From Betaproteobacteria bacterium Ga0077526 (lineage in GTDB: Bacteria > Pseudomonadota > Gammaproteobacteria > Burkholderiales > Ga0077523), in assembly GCA_001464765.1 (NCBI GenBank), contig LNDV01000014.1, forward strand, positions 1-64,000: a stretch of DNA of 64,000 nt. The letters are read 5' to 3'. Below are positions 28,701 to 36,355 of the stretch, piece after piece. Positions within the stretch are counted from its first letter, which is position 1. Each line of letters begins with the position of its first letter. Below the pieces are notes generated by a model, which was given only the letters and a program-made list of their open reading frames with translations, was not told the DNA's origin and did not search any database. A program made the translations under genes and the position numbers.

Positions 28701-29503
28701 TCCGCGCCGTCGAACGCCACGATCTCGAAACCGCGCTGCGCCTCGCGCTCGATCGCGACGAGTTCGTCATCCACTACCAGCCGCAGGTGGACATCGTCAC
28801 GGGCCGTCTGGCCGGTGTCGAGGCCCTGCTGCGCTGGCGGCACCCCCGCAAGGGCCTCGTGCCGCCCTCGACGTTCATCGAGGTCGCGGAGGAGACTGGA
28901 CTCATCGAGCCCATCGGCTCGTGGGTGCTGCGCACGGCGTGCGAGCAGTGCAAGGCGTGGCAGGACGCAGGCTATCCCGAAGTGCGTGTGGCGGTGAACG
29001 TGTCGGCGCGACAGTTCAACCATCCCGCCGAATTCGCGCGGAGCGTGCAGCGGATGCTCGCACGGACCGGGCTGGATCCGTCCAACCTCGAACTCGAGAT
29101 GACCGAATCAGTGATCTGGCGCAACGCCGACGACAGCGTGCAGGCCTTCCGTCGTCTCGGCAAGCTGGGCACGCGCCTCGCGGTGGACGACTTCGGGACC
29201 GGCTACTCGTCACTCGCCACGCTCAAGCAGCTCCCGATCGACACGCTGAAGATCGACCGTTCCTTCGTGCGCGACGTGGACGAGAACAAGGAAAGCGACG
29301 TGCTGGTCGCCACCATCATCGGCATGGCTCACAGCCTGGATCTGAGCGTGACCGCGGAGGGCGTGGAGAATCTGGCGCAGCTCTCGTCCTTGAAGCGCCT
29401 GGGCTGCGACGAGTACCAAGGATTCCTGTTCAGCAAGCCGCTGCCGCCCGAGGAACTCGCCAGGAAGTATCTGGCGCCGTATCAGTTGGAGTTTGGGGGG
29501 TGA
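25778..29503 (+). CDS. MASE1-PAS-GGDEF-EAL c-di-GMP enzyme
   Basis: A protein of 1241 residues. About eight hydrophobic segments at the N-terminus (to about 305) look like a MASE1 sensor. Four PAS-like domains follow (about 320-430, 430-560, 560-690, 690-800) each ending in a RDVT or TDIS motif. The diguanylate cyclase domain has the intact GGDEF motif (887-891), so it should be active, and an RxxD inhibitory site is not obvious. The EAL domain begins GVEALLRW (EAL at 1015-1017) and keeps the NVSARQF, ELEMTES, DDFGTGYSSL and KIDRSF blocks, so phosphodiesterase activity is also likely. It probably controls the nearby pilus-type ATPase or the matrix; that is inference from adjacency. Confidence 0.9.
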   Translation: MTVPDFLHLYRKPLGAAAVAALYFAAAVLSSLFTSEAGLAATLWPASGVAMVGLLVLRRAGLFGVAGGATAAALYSGAGGAATFILATGCVAEAVAACMIWHRLGLHSRMLRMRDALGLAFGCALVAPLPASLATAFVGMLGAGTQTPFELLKLASHTWMAHSLGILATVPALLALRGKPPGVRATKRRLAVSLLALHAGLTTLAFQGRFMDSIGEATIAYLVLPVMVWIALSCGTRSVAASIFVLVAAGTWSFTRGTGALTVDLTNDYRAHLLMFTALAVASVTTLLVSAVAMERRATAGKLRSSLDRFVALASLSADWYWEQNETGALTVASGRAIEEGRIDVQRLLGPTGTQLAERVSAADRERFEAALAARRPFRDIALPSIDARGAPIQLALSGEPMRADDGKFLGYRGVARDVTLQHMAEEKIAQSRRFLESLIEAIPNPVLVKDMQHRYIAVNHAFESFFRRPRAEILGRTDHDFFEPEQAAFFLETDSRAISGDRTVQYEQPYTLNGHTTWMMTRKSGLTAPDGSRMVVLLLTDISARREAEEKLRESEQRFRSLTELSADWYWEQDADYRFTYVSPTALHGLLSASDEVIGKTRFEADFEWESDQTREDHRRALAARQPFRDLMLRARRSGRWGLTSGEPVFGQDGSFLGYRGIGRDVTELKRVERQLRESESRFRDFAEAASEFVWECDAQGRYTYLSPKVRDLLGYTHTELVGRQMRDLMPAGEGERAERWLAENTREDGSYREFEHRLATRSGNVVWVTVNAVSVRGESGEIVGHRGTVRDVTDRKQAEERISHLATRDPLTGLPNRLLLHDRLDQGLVNARRSRQSLALMFIDLDRFKNINDSLGHDVGDLLLKEVAERMQGCLRKGDTLSRLGGDEFVVTVEGLQHAEDAAQVARKILAALGRPMDIAGHTLTTSCSVGISIFPSDAEDAATLMKNADTAMYHAKEKGRRNYQFFSREMNIRAVERHDLETALRLALDRDEFVIHYQPQVDIVTGRLAGVEALLRWRHPRKGLVPPSTFIEVAEETGLIEPIGSWVLRTACEQCKAWQDAGYPEVRVAVNVSARQFNHPAEFARSVQRMLARTGLDPSNLELEMTESVIWRNADDSVQAFRRLGKLGTRLAVDDFGTGYSSLATLKQLPIDTLKIDRSFVRDVDENKESDVLVATIIGMAHSLDLSVTAEGVENLAQLSSLKRLGCDEYQGFLFSKPLPPEELARKYLAPYQLEFGG

Positions 29504-29510
29504 GGCTGGT

Positions 29511-29675
29511 TGTGAAGGCGTGAAGACGTGAAGTCGTGAAGATGTGACGGCGCGTAGTCGTGAATGCCGGCATCGGCCCCGGAGTCGGCCTTCCAGGCCT
29601 CGTCCGGGCTACGCGGCCGCGTTCGCGACGGCGTGTCCCCACGACTTCACGTCTTCACATCTTCACGTCTTCACC
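29511..29675. repeat. Long inverted repeat of GTGAAGACG units around a dispersed repeat
   Basis: GTGAAGACGTGAAGTCGT at 29520-29537 and its exact complement at 29641-29658 form an 18-base inverted repeat. Both arms continue as degenerate GTGAAGAYG units, so the arms extend to about 29511-29546 and 29641-29675. A copy of the dispersed GGCCCCGGAGTCGG repeat (29579-29613) lies inside. The element sits between convergent genes, so it could end transcription from both sides. Confidence 0.8.
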
Positions 29676-30849
29676 GCCCCAACTCCTTCATCGCCCGATC
29701 GAGCCCATCGAGCGTAAGCGGAAACATCCGCTCACCCATGAGCTGGCGGGTCATCCGCACGGAATCGAAGTACTCCCAGCGATCCTCGGGCTGGGGATTC
29801 AACCAGACGGCCTTCGAGTAGACGTCCAGCACGCGCTGCAGCCACACCGCGCCCGCCTCCTCGTTGTGATGCTCGATGGAGCCGCCCGGATAGGCGATCT
29901 CGTACGGGCTCATGGTCGCGTCCCCCACGAACACCACCTTGTAGTCGGCCGGATACTTGTGCAGCAGCGGCAGCACCGGGTGGCGTTCGCTGTTGCGGCG
30001 GCGGTTGTCCTTCCAGACGCTTTCGTAGATGAAGTTGTGGAAGTAGAAGTACTCGAGGTGCTTGAACTCGCTGCGCGCCGCGGAGAACAGCTCCTCGCAG
30101 ACCTTCACGTGGTCGTCCATGGAACCGCCCACGTCCAGGAACAGGAGCACCTTCACGGCGTTGTGGCGCTCCGGCACCATCTTGATATCGAGCCAGCCGG
30201 CATTGCGCGCCGTGGAGCGGATCGTGTCGTCCAGGTCCAGTTCGTCGGCCGCCCCCTCCCGTGCGAACTTGCGCAGGCGCTTCAGCGCCACCTTGATGTT
30301 GCGTGTACCCAGTTCCACCGTATCGTCGAGATTGCGGTACTGCCGCTCGTCCCACACCTTGACCGCGCGGCGGTTGCGAGACCCCGACTGGCCGATGCGC
30401 ACGCCTTCCGGATTGAAGCCGTAAGCCCCGAAGGGTGAGGTGCCGCCCGTGCCGATCCACTTCGACCCGCCCTCGTGGCGCCCCTGCTGTTCCTCCAGGC
30501 GCTTGCGCAATGTCTCCATCAGCTTCTCCCAGCCGCCGAGGGACTCCACGAGCCGCTTGTCTTCCTCGGAAAGCAGCAGCTCCGCCTGCTTGCGCAGCCA
30601 CTCCTCCGGAATCTGGGCGATCAGCGTGTCGGGGATCGCGGTCACACCCTTGAAGTACGCGCCGAACACCCGGTCGAACTTGTCGTAGTTGGACTCGTCC
30701 TTCACCAGGCAGGCCCGGGACAGGTAGTAGAAGCCGTCGAGGGAGTACTCCGGCAGGTTGGCCTTCACACCCTCGACCAGCGTGAGGTATTCCTTGATGG
30801 AGACCGGCAGGCCGCTCTCCTTCAGTCGCAGGAAGAACTCGGTGAGCAT
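29671..30849 (-). CDS. VWA-domain protein of the MoxR-VWA pair (CoxE-like)
   Basis: A protein of 392 residues. The N-terminal half is helical with a GxSKWIGTGGTSPFGAYG segment. The C-terminal half has a von Willebrand A fold with the metal site DVGGSM (the canonical DxSxS reads DVGGSM, so the first Ser is Gly), a Thr in VGDATMSP and the usual tail. Such proteins work with MoxR-type AAA ATPases to insert cofactors or mature enzymes, as CoxE does with CoxD. The partner lies just upstream, with a 10-base gap between the stop at 30860 and the ATG at 30849. Its own target enzyme is not in the window. Confidence 0.85.
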   Translation of the reverse strand: MLTEFFLRLKESGLPVSIKEYLTLVEGVKANLPEYSLDGFYYLSRACLVKDESNYDKFDRVFGAYFKGVTAIPDTLIAQIPEEWLRKQAELLLSEEDKRLVESLGGWEKLMETLRKRLEEQQGRHEGGSKWIGTGGTSPFGAYGFNPEGVRIGQSGSRNRRAVKVWDERQYRNLDDTVELGTRNIKVALKRLRKFAREGAADELDLDDTIRSTARNAGWLDIKMVPERHNAVKVLLFLDVGGSMDDHVKVCEELFSAARSEFKHLEYFYFHNFIYESVWKDNRRRNSERHPVLPLLHKYPADYKVVFVGDATMSPYEIAYPGGSIEHHNEEAGAVWLQRVLDVYSKAVWLNPQPEDRWEYFDSVRMTRQLMGERMFPLTLDGLDRAMKELGR

Positions 30850-30859
30850 CGGGGCACGC

Positions 30860-31702
30860 TCAGCGGCTGCGGCGCGCCATGAACACCAGGCGCTCGAACA
30901 GATGCACGTCCTGCTCGTTCTTGAGCAGCGCGCCGTGCAGCGGCGGAATGATCTTGCCCTGGTCCTGGCTGTGCAGCGCCTCGGGCGGGATGTCCTCGGC
31001 CACGAGGAGCTTGAGCCAGTCGAGCAGCTCGGAGGTCGAGGGCTTTTTCTTGAGCCCCGGCACTTCGCGGATGTCGAAGAACACCGTGAGCGCCTGCTGC
31101 AGGAGCGACTTCTTCAGGCCGGGATGATGGACCTCGACGATCTTCTCCAGCGTGTCGCGGTCCGGGAACTTGATGTAGTGGAAGAAGCACCGGCGCAGAA
31201 AGGCGTCGGGCAACTCCTTCTCGTTGTTGGAGGTGATGATGATCGCCGGCCGGTGCCGCGCCCGGACGAGCTGCTGCGTCTCGTAGACGTAGAACTCCAT
31301 CCGGTCCAGTTCGCGCAGCAGGTCGTTGGGGAACTCGATGTCCGCCTTGTCGATCTCGTCGATCAGCAGCACGGTGGGCTGGTCGGCATCGAAGGCCTCC
31401 CACACCGGGCCGCGCTTGATGTAGTTGGCGATGTCCTGCACCCGCGGGTCGCCCAGCTGCGAGTCGCGCAGGCGGGACACCGCGTCGTACTCGTAGAGAC
31501 CCTGCTGCGCCTTCGCGGTGGACTTCACGTGCCACTGGAGCAGCGGCCGCCCGAGGGCCTTCGCCACCTCGATGGCGAGCATCGTCTTGCCGGTGCCCGG
31601 CTCCCCCTTCACGAGCAGCGGGCGTTCAAGCGTGATCGAGGCGTTCACCGCCATCATCAGGTCTTCGGTGGCGACGTAGGAATCGGTACCGGCAAAGCGC
31701 AT
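30860..31702 (-). CDS. MoxR-family AAA+ ATPase
   Basis: A protein of 280 residues. The ATG at 31702 is followed by MRFAGTDSYVATEDLMMAVN. Walker A is KGEPGTGKTM (about 32-41), Walker B is LLIDEID, sensor 1 lies in IIITSNNEKELPDAFLRRC and the tail has an SxSELLDWL helix. A longer frame upstream is not coding and was not used. With the VWA protein it forms a chaperone-like pair. MoxR ATPases act on metalloenzymes and on membrane or cell envelope complexes; the client here is unknown. Confidence 0.9.
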   Translation of the reverse strand: MRFAGTDSYVATEDLMMAVNASITLERPLLVKGEPGTGKTMLAIEVAKALGRPLLQWHVKSTAKAQQGLYEYDAVSRLRDSQLGDPRVQDIANYIKRGPVWEAFDADQPTVLLIDEIDKADIEFPNDLLRELDRMEFYVYETQQLVRARHRPAIIITSNNEKELPDAFLRRCFFHYIKFPDRDTLEKIVEVHHPGLKKSLLQQALTVFFDIREVPGLKKKPSTSELLDWLKLLVAEDIPPEALHSQDQGKIIPPLHGALLKNEQDVHLFERLVFMARRSR

Positions 31703-31825
31703 GGAAGGGTCCAGGAGAGGAATGCGGGGAAGTCGGAAGCGTACACGATGTGACGCGCGGGCAGCCGGCGGAACCGGCCCGCGATCCTCCATAATCCGGG
31801 ATTGCCAGCCCACCCGGAGCCCGAG

Positions 31826-32602
31826 ATGCCCAAGCTGAACGCGAACCTGTCGATGATGTTCAACGAAGTGCCCTTCCTCGAGCGCTTCGGCGCCGCGGCG
31901 AAGGCGGGCTTCAAGGGGGTGGAGTTCCTCTTTCCCTACGACTTCGCGGCCGCGCAGATCCGCGAGCAGCTGGACGCGCACAAGCTGGAGATGGTGCTGT
32001 TCAACATGCCGCCCGGGGACTGGGCCGCGGGCGATCGCGGTCTCGCCTGCGATCCGGCGAAGTTCCAGCAGTTCCAGGACGGCGTGGGCAAGGCCCTCGA
32101 GTACGCCGCCGTTCTTGGCGCGACACGCCTTCACGTGATGGCCGGCCTGCGCCCGCGCGGCGTCTCGGAAGACCAGATGCGCGAGGCCTACCTCCGCAGC
32201 CTGCGCTACGCCGGCGCCGAAGCCGCCAGGCATGGCATCACGATCCTGATCGAGGCGATCAACTCGCGCGACATCCCGGGCTTCTACCTCAACAACTCGC
32301 GGCAGGCCTTCGACGTCATGCACTACGCGGCCGTGCCCAACGTGAAGTTCCAGTACGACATCTATCACATGCAGATCATGGAGGGCGACATCGCCCTCAC
32401 GATCGAGAAGAACCTCGACAAGATCGGGCACATGCAGCTTGCCGACACGCCCGGCCGGCATGAGCCGGGTACCGGCGAGATCAACTATCCGTTCCTGTTC
32501 GGACACATCGACCGCGTGGGCTACACCGGCTGGATCGGCTGCGAGTACCGCCCTGCGGGCGACACGGTGGCCGGTCTCGGGTGGGCGAAGGGCTACCTCT
32601 GA
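31826..32602 (+). CDS. hyi: Hydroxypyruvate isomerase
   Basis: A protein of 258 residues starting MPKLNANLSMMFNEVPFLERF at the ATG at 31826, preceded by GGAG. It is a TIM-barrel isomerase of the AP endonuclease-2 superfamily with metal and catalytic residues in LIEAIN, QYDIYHMQIMEGD, HMQLADTPGRHEPGTGEINY and GCEYRP. It interconverts hydroxypyruvate and tartronate semialdehyde in glyoxylate metabolism. Glyoxylate carboligase and tartronate semialdehyde reductase, its usual neighbours, are absent from the window. A glycerate kinase and glycolate oxidase follow, so the genes form a C2-acid utilisation group. Confidence 0.9.
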   Translation: MPKLNANLSMMFNEVPFLERFGAAAKAGFKGVEFLFPYDFAAAQIREQLDAHKLEMVLFNMPPGDWAAGDRGLACDPAKFQQFQDGVGKALEYAAVLGATRLHVMAGLRPRGVSEDQMREAYLRSLRYAGAEAARHGITILIEAINSRDIPGFYLNNSRQAFDVMHYAAVPNVKFQYDIYHMQIMEGDIALTIEKNLDKIGHMQLADTPGRHEPGTGEINYPFLFGHIDRVGYTGWIGCEYRPAGDTVAGLGWAKGYL

Positions 32603-32626
32603 CCCTTGGGCTCTTCCTCCTTGCCG

Positions 32627-33541
32627 ATGCCCGGCAGCCCGGCCGGGGCGCGCCCCTGGCTTCCCTACGCGGTCCTGGCGGTGGGCGTCGTGGTCGTGTC
32701 CACGGCGTCCATCCTGATCCGCTTCGCGCAGGACGGCGGCACCCCGTCGCTCACCATCGCGGCGCTGCGGCTCGGCTTCGCCACGCTCCTGCTCACACCC
32801 TATGCGTGGCCGCGCGTCCGAACCGAACTGCAGACTGCGTCGCGCCACGCCGTAGGACTCGCCGCGCTCTCCGGCCTGCTCCTCGCCGTGCACTTCGCGG
32901 CCTGGATCAGCTCGCTCGAACACACGTCGGTCGCGAGCAGTGCCGTGCTGGTGACGACCAATCCGATCTGGGTCGGGCTTGCGGCCTGGCTGTGGCTGCG
33001 CGAACCGCTGTCGGGGGCGACGATCCTCGGCATCGCGCTCGGGGTCGCCGGCGGCTGCATGGTGTTTCTGGCCGACGCGTCGGTGGCCGCGCCAGGGCAG
33101 ACCTCCTTCGGCAACGCCCTGGCCCTGCTCGGCGCGGTGACCGCCTCGGCGTATCTGCTGGTCGGCCGGCGACTGCGGGGCGCGCTGTCCCTGCTCGCGT
33201 ACATCTGGATCGCCTACGGCACGGCCGCCTTAGCGCTCGTTGCCCTCGCCCTCGTCAACGGTCAGCCTCTCTGGGGACTGCCCCTCGTTGCCTACGGTCT
33301 CACTCTGGCCTTGGCGGCAGGTCCGCAACTGATCGGCCACACCACCTTCAACTGGGCGCTGCGCCGCTTGCCGGCCCCGACGGTGGCCATGGCCATCCTG
33401 GGCGAACCGATCGGTGCGGCCCTCCTAGCGTGGCTCCTGTTCGGCGAACGGGCCGGCCCCGTGCAGCTCGCGGGCTTCGTCGTGCTCCTCGTGGGGGTGT
33501 ATGTCACCGCCAGGGGCGAATCGAAGGCAGCGGCGGGCTAA
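32627..33541 (+). CDS. EamA/DMT-family permease
   Basis: A protein of about 304 residues with ten predicted membrane segments, arranged as two five-helix EamA repeats. The ATG at 32627 starts MPGSPAG; a TTG at 32606 is an alternative and neither has a clear Shine-Dalgarno site. It starts 25 bases after hyi and is transcribed in the same direction, with the glycerate kinase after. It may export or import a C2/C3 acid or an amino acid; substrate cannot be assigned. Confidence 0.8.
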   Translation: MPGSPAGARPWLPYAVLAVGVVVVSTASILIRFAQDGGTPSLTIAALRLGFATLLLTPYAWPRVRTELQTASRHAVGLAALSGLLLAVHFAAWISSLEHTSVASSAVLVTTNPIWVGLAAWLWLREPLSGATILGIALGVAGGCMVFLADASVAAPGQTSFGNALALLGAVTASAYLLVGRRLRGALSLLAYIWIAYGTAALALVALALVNGQPLWGLPLVAYGLTLALAAGPQLIGHTTFNWALRRLPAPTVAMAILGEPIGAALLAWLLFGERAGPVQLAGFVVLLVGVYVTARGESKAAAG

Positions 33542-33591
33542 ACTAGCGACCCAGCCGGCCGTTCATCCCCATCCATCCCCCGAATGCACCC

Positions 33592-34860
33592 ATGACCACT
33601 GGCACTCCGCGAGACGTCCTCCGTCGCATGTTCGACGCCGCCGTGGCCTCCGCCCTGCCGTCGAAGTGCCTGCCCGCCCATCTCCCGCCACCGCCGAAGG
33701 GCCGCACGATCGTCATCGGTGCCGGCAAGGCTTCCGCCGCGATGGCCCGGGCGGTCGAGGAGCACTGGCCCGGCGAACTGGAAGGGCTGGTCGTCACCCG
33801 CTACGGCCATCGCGTGGCCACCGACCGGATCGAGATCGTCGAGGCCGCGCATCCGGTACCGGACCTGGCCGGCCGCGAAGCCGCCGAGCGCATCCTGAAG
33901 CGCGTGCAGGGACTGAGCGAAGACGATCTGGTGCTGTGCCTCATTTCGGGAGGAGGGTCTTCCCTCCTCACGCTGCCTGCCCCGGGCCTCACGCTGCAGG
34001 ACAAGCAGGCGATCAACCGCGCGCTGCTCGCGAGCGGCGCAAACATCACCGAGATGAACTGCGTGCGCAAGCATCTGTCGGCCATCAAGGGTGGCAGGCT
34101 CGCCGCCGCCGCGGCGCCGGCCAAAGTCGTGACGCTCACGATCTCGGACGTACCCGGTGACGACCCGGCCGTCATCGCCTCGGGCCCGACCATCGCCGAC
34201 CGCACGACGTTCGCCGACGCCGTCGCGATCCTGCACAAGTACCGCATCACCGAACCGGCCGCCGTGCTGCAGCATCTGGAACGCGCCGCGGACGAGACCC
34301 CGAAGCCCGGCGACCCGCGCCTCGCGCGCTGCGAGACCCACATGATCGCCACGCCGCAGATGGCCCTCGAAGCCGCCGCGGCCGTCGCGCGGGAAGCGGG
34401 CTACACACCGCTCATCCTGGGCAATGCGCTCGAAGGCGAGTCCCGCGACGTCGCGATGGTTCACTCCGGTATCGCCCGGCAGGTGAGAGGGTTCCATCAG
34501 CCGGTGAAGGCGCCCTGCGTTCTGCTGTCCGGCGGTGAGACGACCGTCACTGTGCGCGGCAAGGGCCGCGGCGGACGCAACGTGGAGTTTCTTCTCGCGC
34601 TTTCCGTGGCGCTCGATGGCCTGCCTGGCGTGTACGCCCTCGCCGGTGACACCGATGGCATCGACGGCGCCGAAGAGACGGCCGGCGCCATCGTCACGCC
34701 CGACACGCTCGCCCGCGCGGCGGCACGCGGCGTGGACGCCAAGGCGAGGCTTGCCGATAATGACGGACACGGTTTCTTCGAAGCCCTGGGCGACACGGTG
34801 GTGACGGGCCCCACCCTCACCAACGTCAACGACTTCCGCGCCATCCTCATCGAGGCCTGA
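33592..34860 (+). CDS. gckA: Glycerate 2-kinase (DUF4147/MOFRL type)
   Basis: A protein of 422 residues with an N-terminal DUF4147 domain (IGAGKASAAMARA, LISGGGSSLLTLPA) and a MOFRL domain (LLSGGETTVTVRGKGRGGRNVEFLL, GDTDGIDG). These are the hallmarks of the glycerate 2-kinase family that makes 2-phosphoglycerate from glycerate with ATP. It suits a pathway from glycolate and glyoxylate to central metabolism. The stop is followed directly by glcD, with one base between. Confidence 0.93.
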   Translation: MTTGTPRDVLRRMFDAAVASALPSKCLPAHLPPPPKGRTIVIGAGKASAAMARAVEEHWPGELEGLVVTRYGHRVATDRIEIVEAAHPVPDLAGREAAERILKRVQGLSEDDLVLCLISGGGSSLLTLPAPGLTLQDKQAINRALLASGANITEMNCVRKHLSAIKGGRLAAAAAPAKVVTLTISDVPGDDPAVIASGPTIADRTTFADAVAILHKYRITEPAAVLQHLERAADETPKPGDPRLARCETHMIATPQMALEAAAAVAREAGYTPLILGNALEGESRDVAMVHSGIARQVRGFHQPVKAPCVLLSGGETTVTVRGKGRGGRNVEFLLALSVALDGLPGVYALAGDTDGIDGAEETAGAIVTPDTLARAAARGVDAKARLADNDGHGFFEALGDTVVTGPTLTNVNDFRAILIEA

Positions 34861-34861
34861 C

Positions 34862-36355
34862 ATGGGCAAACCCGAAGTTCTCCCCGATCCGCAGTTCCAG
34901 GTCGACCGCCACGAACTCGTGCGCAGGCTCGCTGCCGTGCTGCCGGCCACCAGCCTGCTCTACAGCACCGAGGACACCAAGCCGTACGAGTGCGACGGCC
35001 TGTCCGCCTTCCGCAAGGTGCCGCTCGCGGTGGTCCTGCCCGAGAACGAGGCTCAGGTGCAAGCGGTGATGCGCGTTTGCCATGAACTCAAGGTGCCCGT
35101 CGTCGCGCGCGGCGCGGGCACGGGGCTGTCCGGCGGCGCGCTTCCGCACGAGCAGGGTGTGACGCTCGGTCTGTCGAAGATGAAATCCATCCTCGACATC
35201 GATCCGGTGGCGCGCACCGCGAAGGTCCAGCCGGGCGTGCGCAATCTCGCCATCTCCGAAGCCACGGCACCGCACGGTCTCTACTACGCGCCCGACCCGT
35301 CGAGCCAGATTGCTTGCTCCATCGGCGGCAACATCGCCGAGAACTCCGGCGGCGTGCACTGCCTCAAGTACGGCCTCACCGTGCACAACGTGCTCAAGGT
35401 GCGCTTCGTCACCATCGAGGGCGAAGTGATGGAACTCGGGTCCGAGGGCCTGGACAGCGCGGGGCTCGACCTCCTCGCGCTCGTGATCGGGTCCGAGGGC
35501 CTGCTGGGCGTCGTCACCGAAGTCACGGTGAAGCTGCTGCCCAAGCCGCAGCTCGCCCGCGTCGTGCTCGCGGCGTTCGACTCGCTGGAGAAAGCCGGCC
35601 AGGCTGTTGCGAACATCATCGGCGCGGGCATCATCCCGGCGGGGCTGGAGATGATGGACAAGCTCGCCACGCAGGCCGTCGAGCAGTTCGTGCACGCGGG
35701 CTACCCGCTCGACGCCGAGGCCATCCTGCTGTGCGAGTCCGACGGCACGCCGGAGGAAGTGGCCGCCGAGATCGAACGCATGGAAGCCGTGATGCGCGCG
35801 AGCGGCGCCACGCAGATCCGCCTGTCCAAGGACGAAGCCGAGCGGCTGCGCTTCTGGTCCGGACGAAAGGCCGCGTTCCCCGCGGTGGGCCGCATCATGC
35901 CGGACTACTACTGCATGGACGGCACGATCCCCAAGCGCAAGCTGGCCGAAGTGCTGGAAGGCATCGACCGGCTCTCGAAGGAATTCGGACTGCGCTGTCC
36001 CAACGTGTTCCACGCCGGTGATGGCAACCTCCACCCGCTCATCATGTTCGACGCGAACGTGCCCGGTCAGTCGGATCTCGCCGCGAAGTTCGGCTCGCGC
36101 ATCCTCACCCTGTGCATCGAAGCCGGCGGCACCATCACCGGCGAGCACGGTGTGGGCGTCGAGAAGATCAACGAGATGTGCGTGCAGTTCCGGCCCGACG
36201 AGCTCGAGACCTTCCGCGCCGTCAAGACCGCCTTCGATGCGCACGGACTCCTCAATCCCGGGAAGGCCGTCCCCACGCTCAACCGCTGCGCCGAGTTCGG
36301 CATGATGCACGTGCATCGCGGCGAAGAGCGCTTCCCCGACCTGCCGAGATTCTGA
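34862..36355 (+). CDS. glcD: Glycolate oxidase subunit GlcD
   Basis: A protein of 497 residues. The FAD-binding PCMH fold (about 35-230) has GAGTGLSGGALPHEQGV and a GGNIAENSGGVHCLKYGLT motif, followed by the C-terminal FAD-oxidase domain with HAGDGNLHP and GTITGEHGVGVEKI. This subunit carries the FAD that oxidises glycolate or D-lactate. The ATG at 34862 lies one base after the glycerate kinase stop. GlcE starts at 36355, overlapping the stop by one base. Confidence 0.95.
   Translation: MGKPEVLPDPQFQVDRHELVRRLAAVLPATSLLYSTEDTKPYECDGLSAFRKVPLAVVLPENEAQVQAVMRVCHELKVPVVARGAGTGLSGGALPHEQGVTLGLSKMKSILDIDPVARTAKVQPGVRNLAISEATAPHGLYYAPDPSSQIACSIGGNIAENSGGVHCLKYGLTVHNVLKVRFVTIEGEVMELGSEGLDSAGLDLLALVIGSEGLLGVVTEVTVKLLPKPQLARVVLAAFDSLEKAGQAVANIIGAGIIPAGLEMMDKLATQAVEQFVHAGYPLDAEAILLCESDGTPEEVAAEIERMEAVMRASGATQIRLSKDEAERLRFWSGRKAAFPAVGRIMPDYYCMDGTIPKRKLAEVLEGIDRLSKEFGLRCPNVFHAGDGNLHPLIMFDANVPGQSDLAAKFGSRILTLCIEAGGTITGEHGVGVEKINEMCVQFRPDELETFRAVKTAFDAHGLLNPGKAVPTLNRCAEFGMMHVHRGEERFPDLPRF

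Noticed and set aside
31703..32923. A 5' extension of the MoxR gene of about 400 codons
   Set aside because: It crosses the oppositely read hyi gene and begins with an unrelated frame; the ATG at 31702 has the normal MoxR N-terminus.
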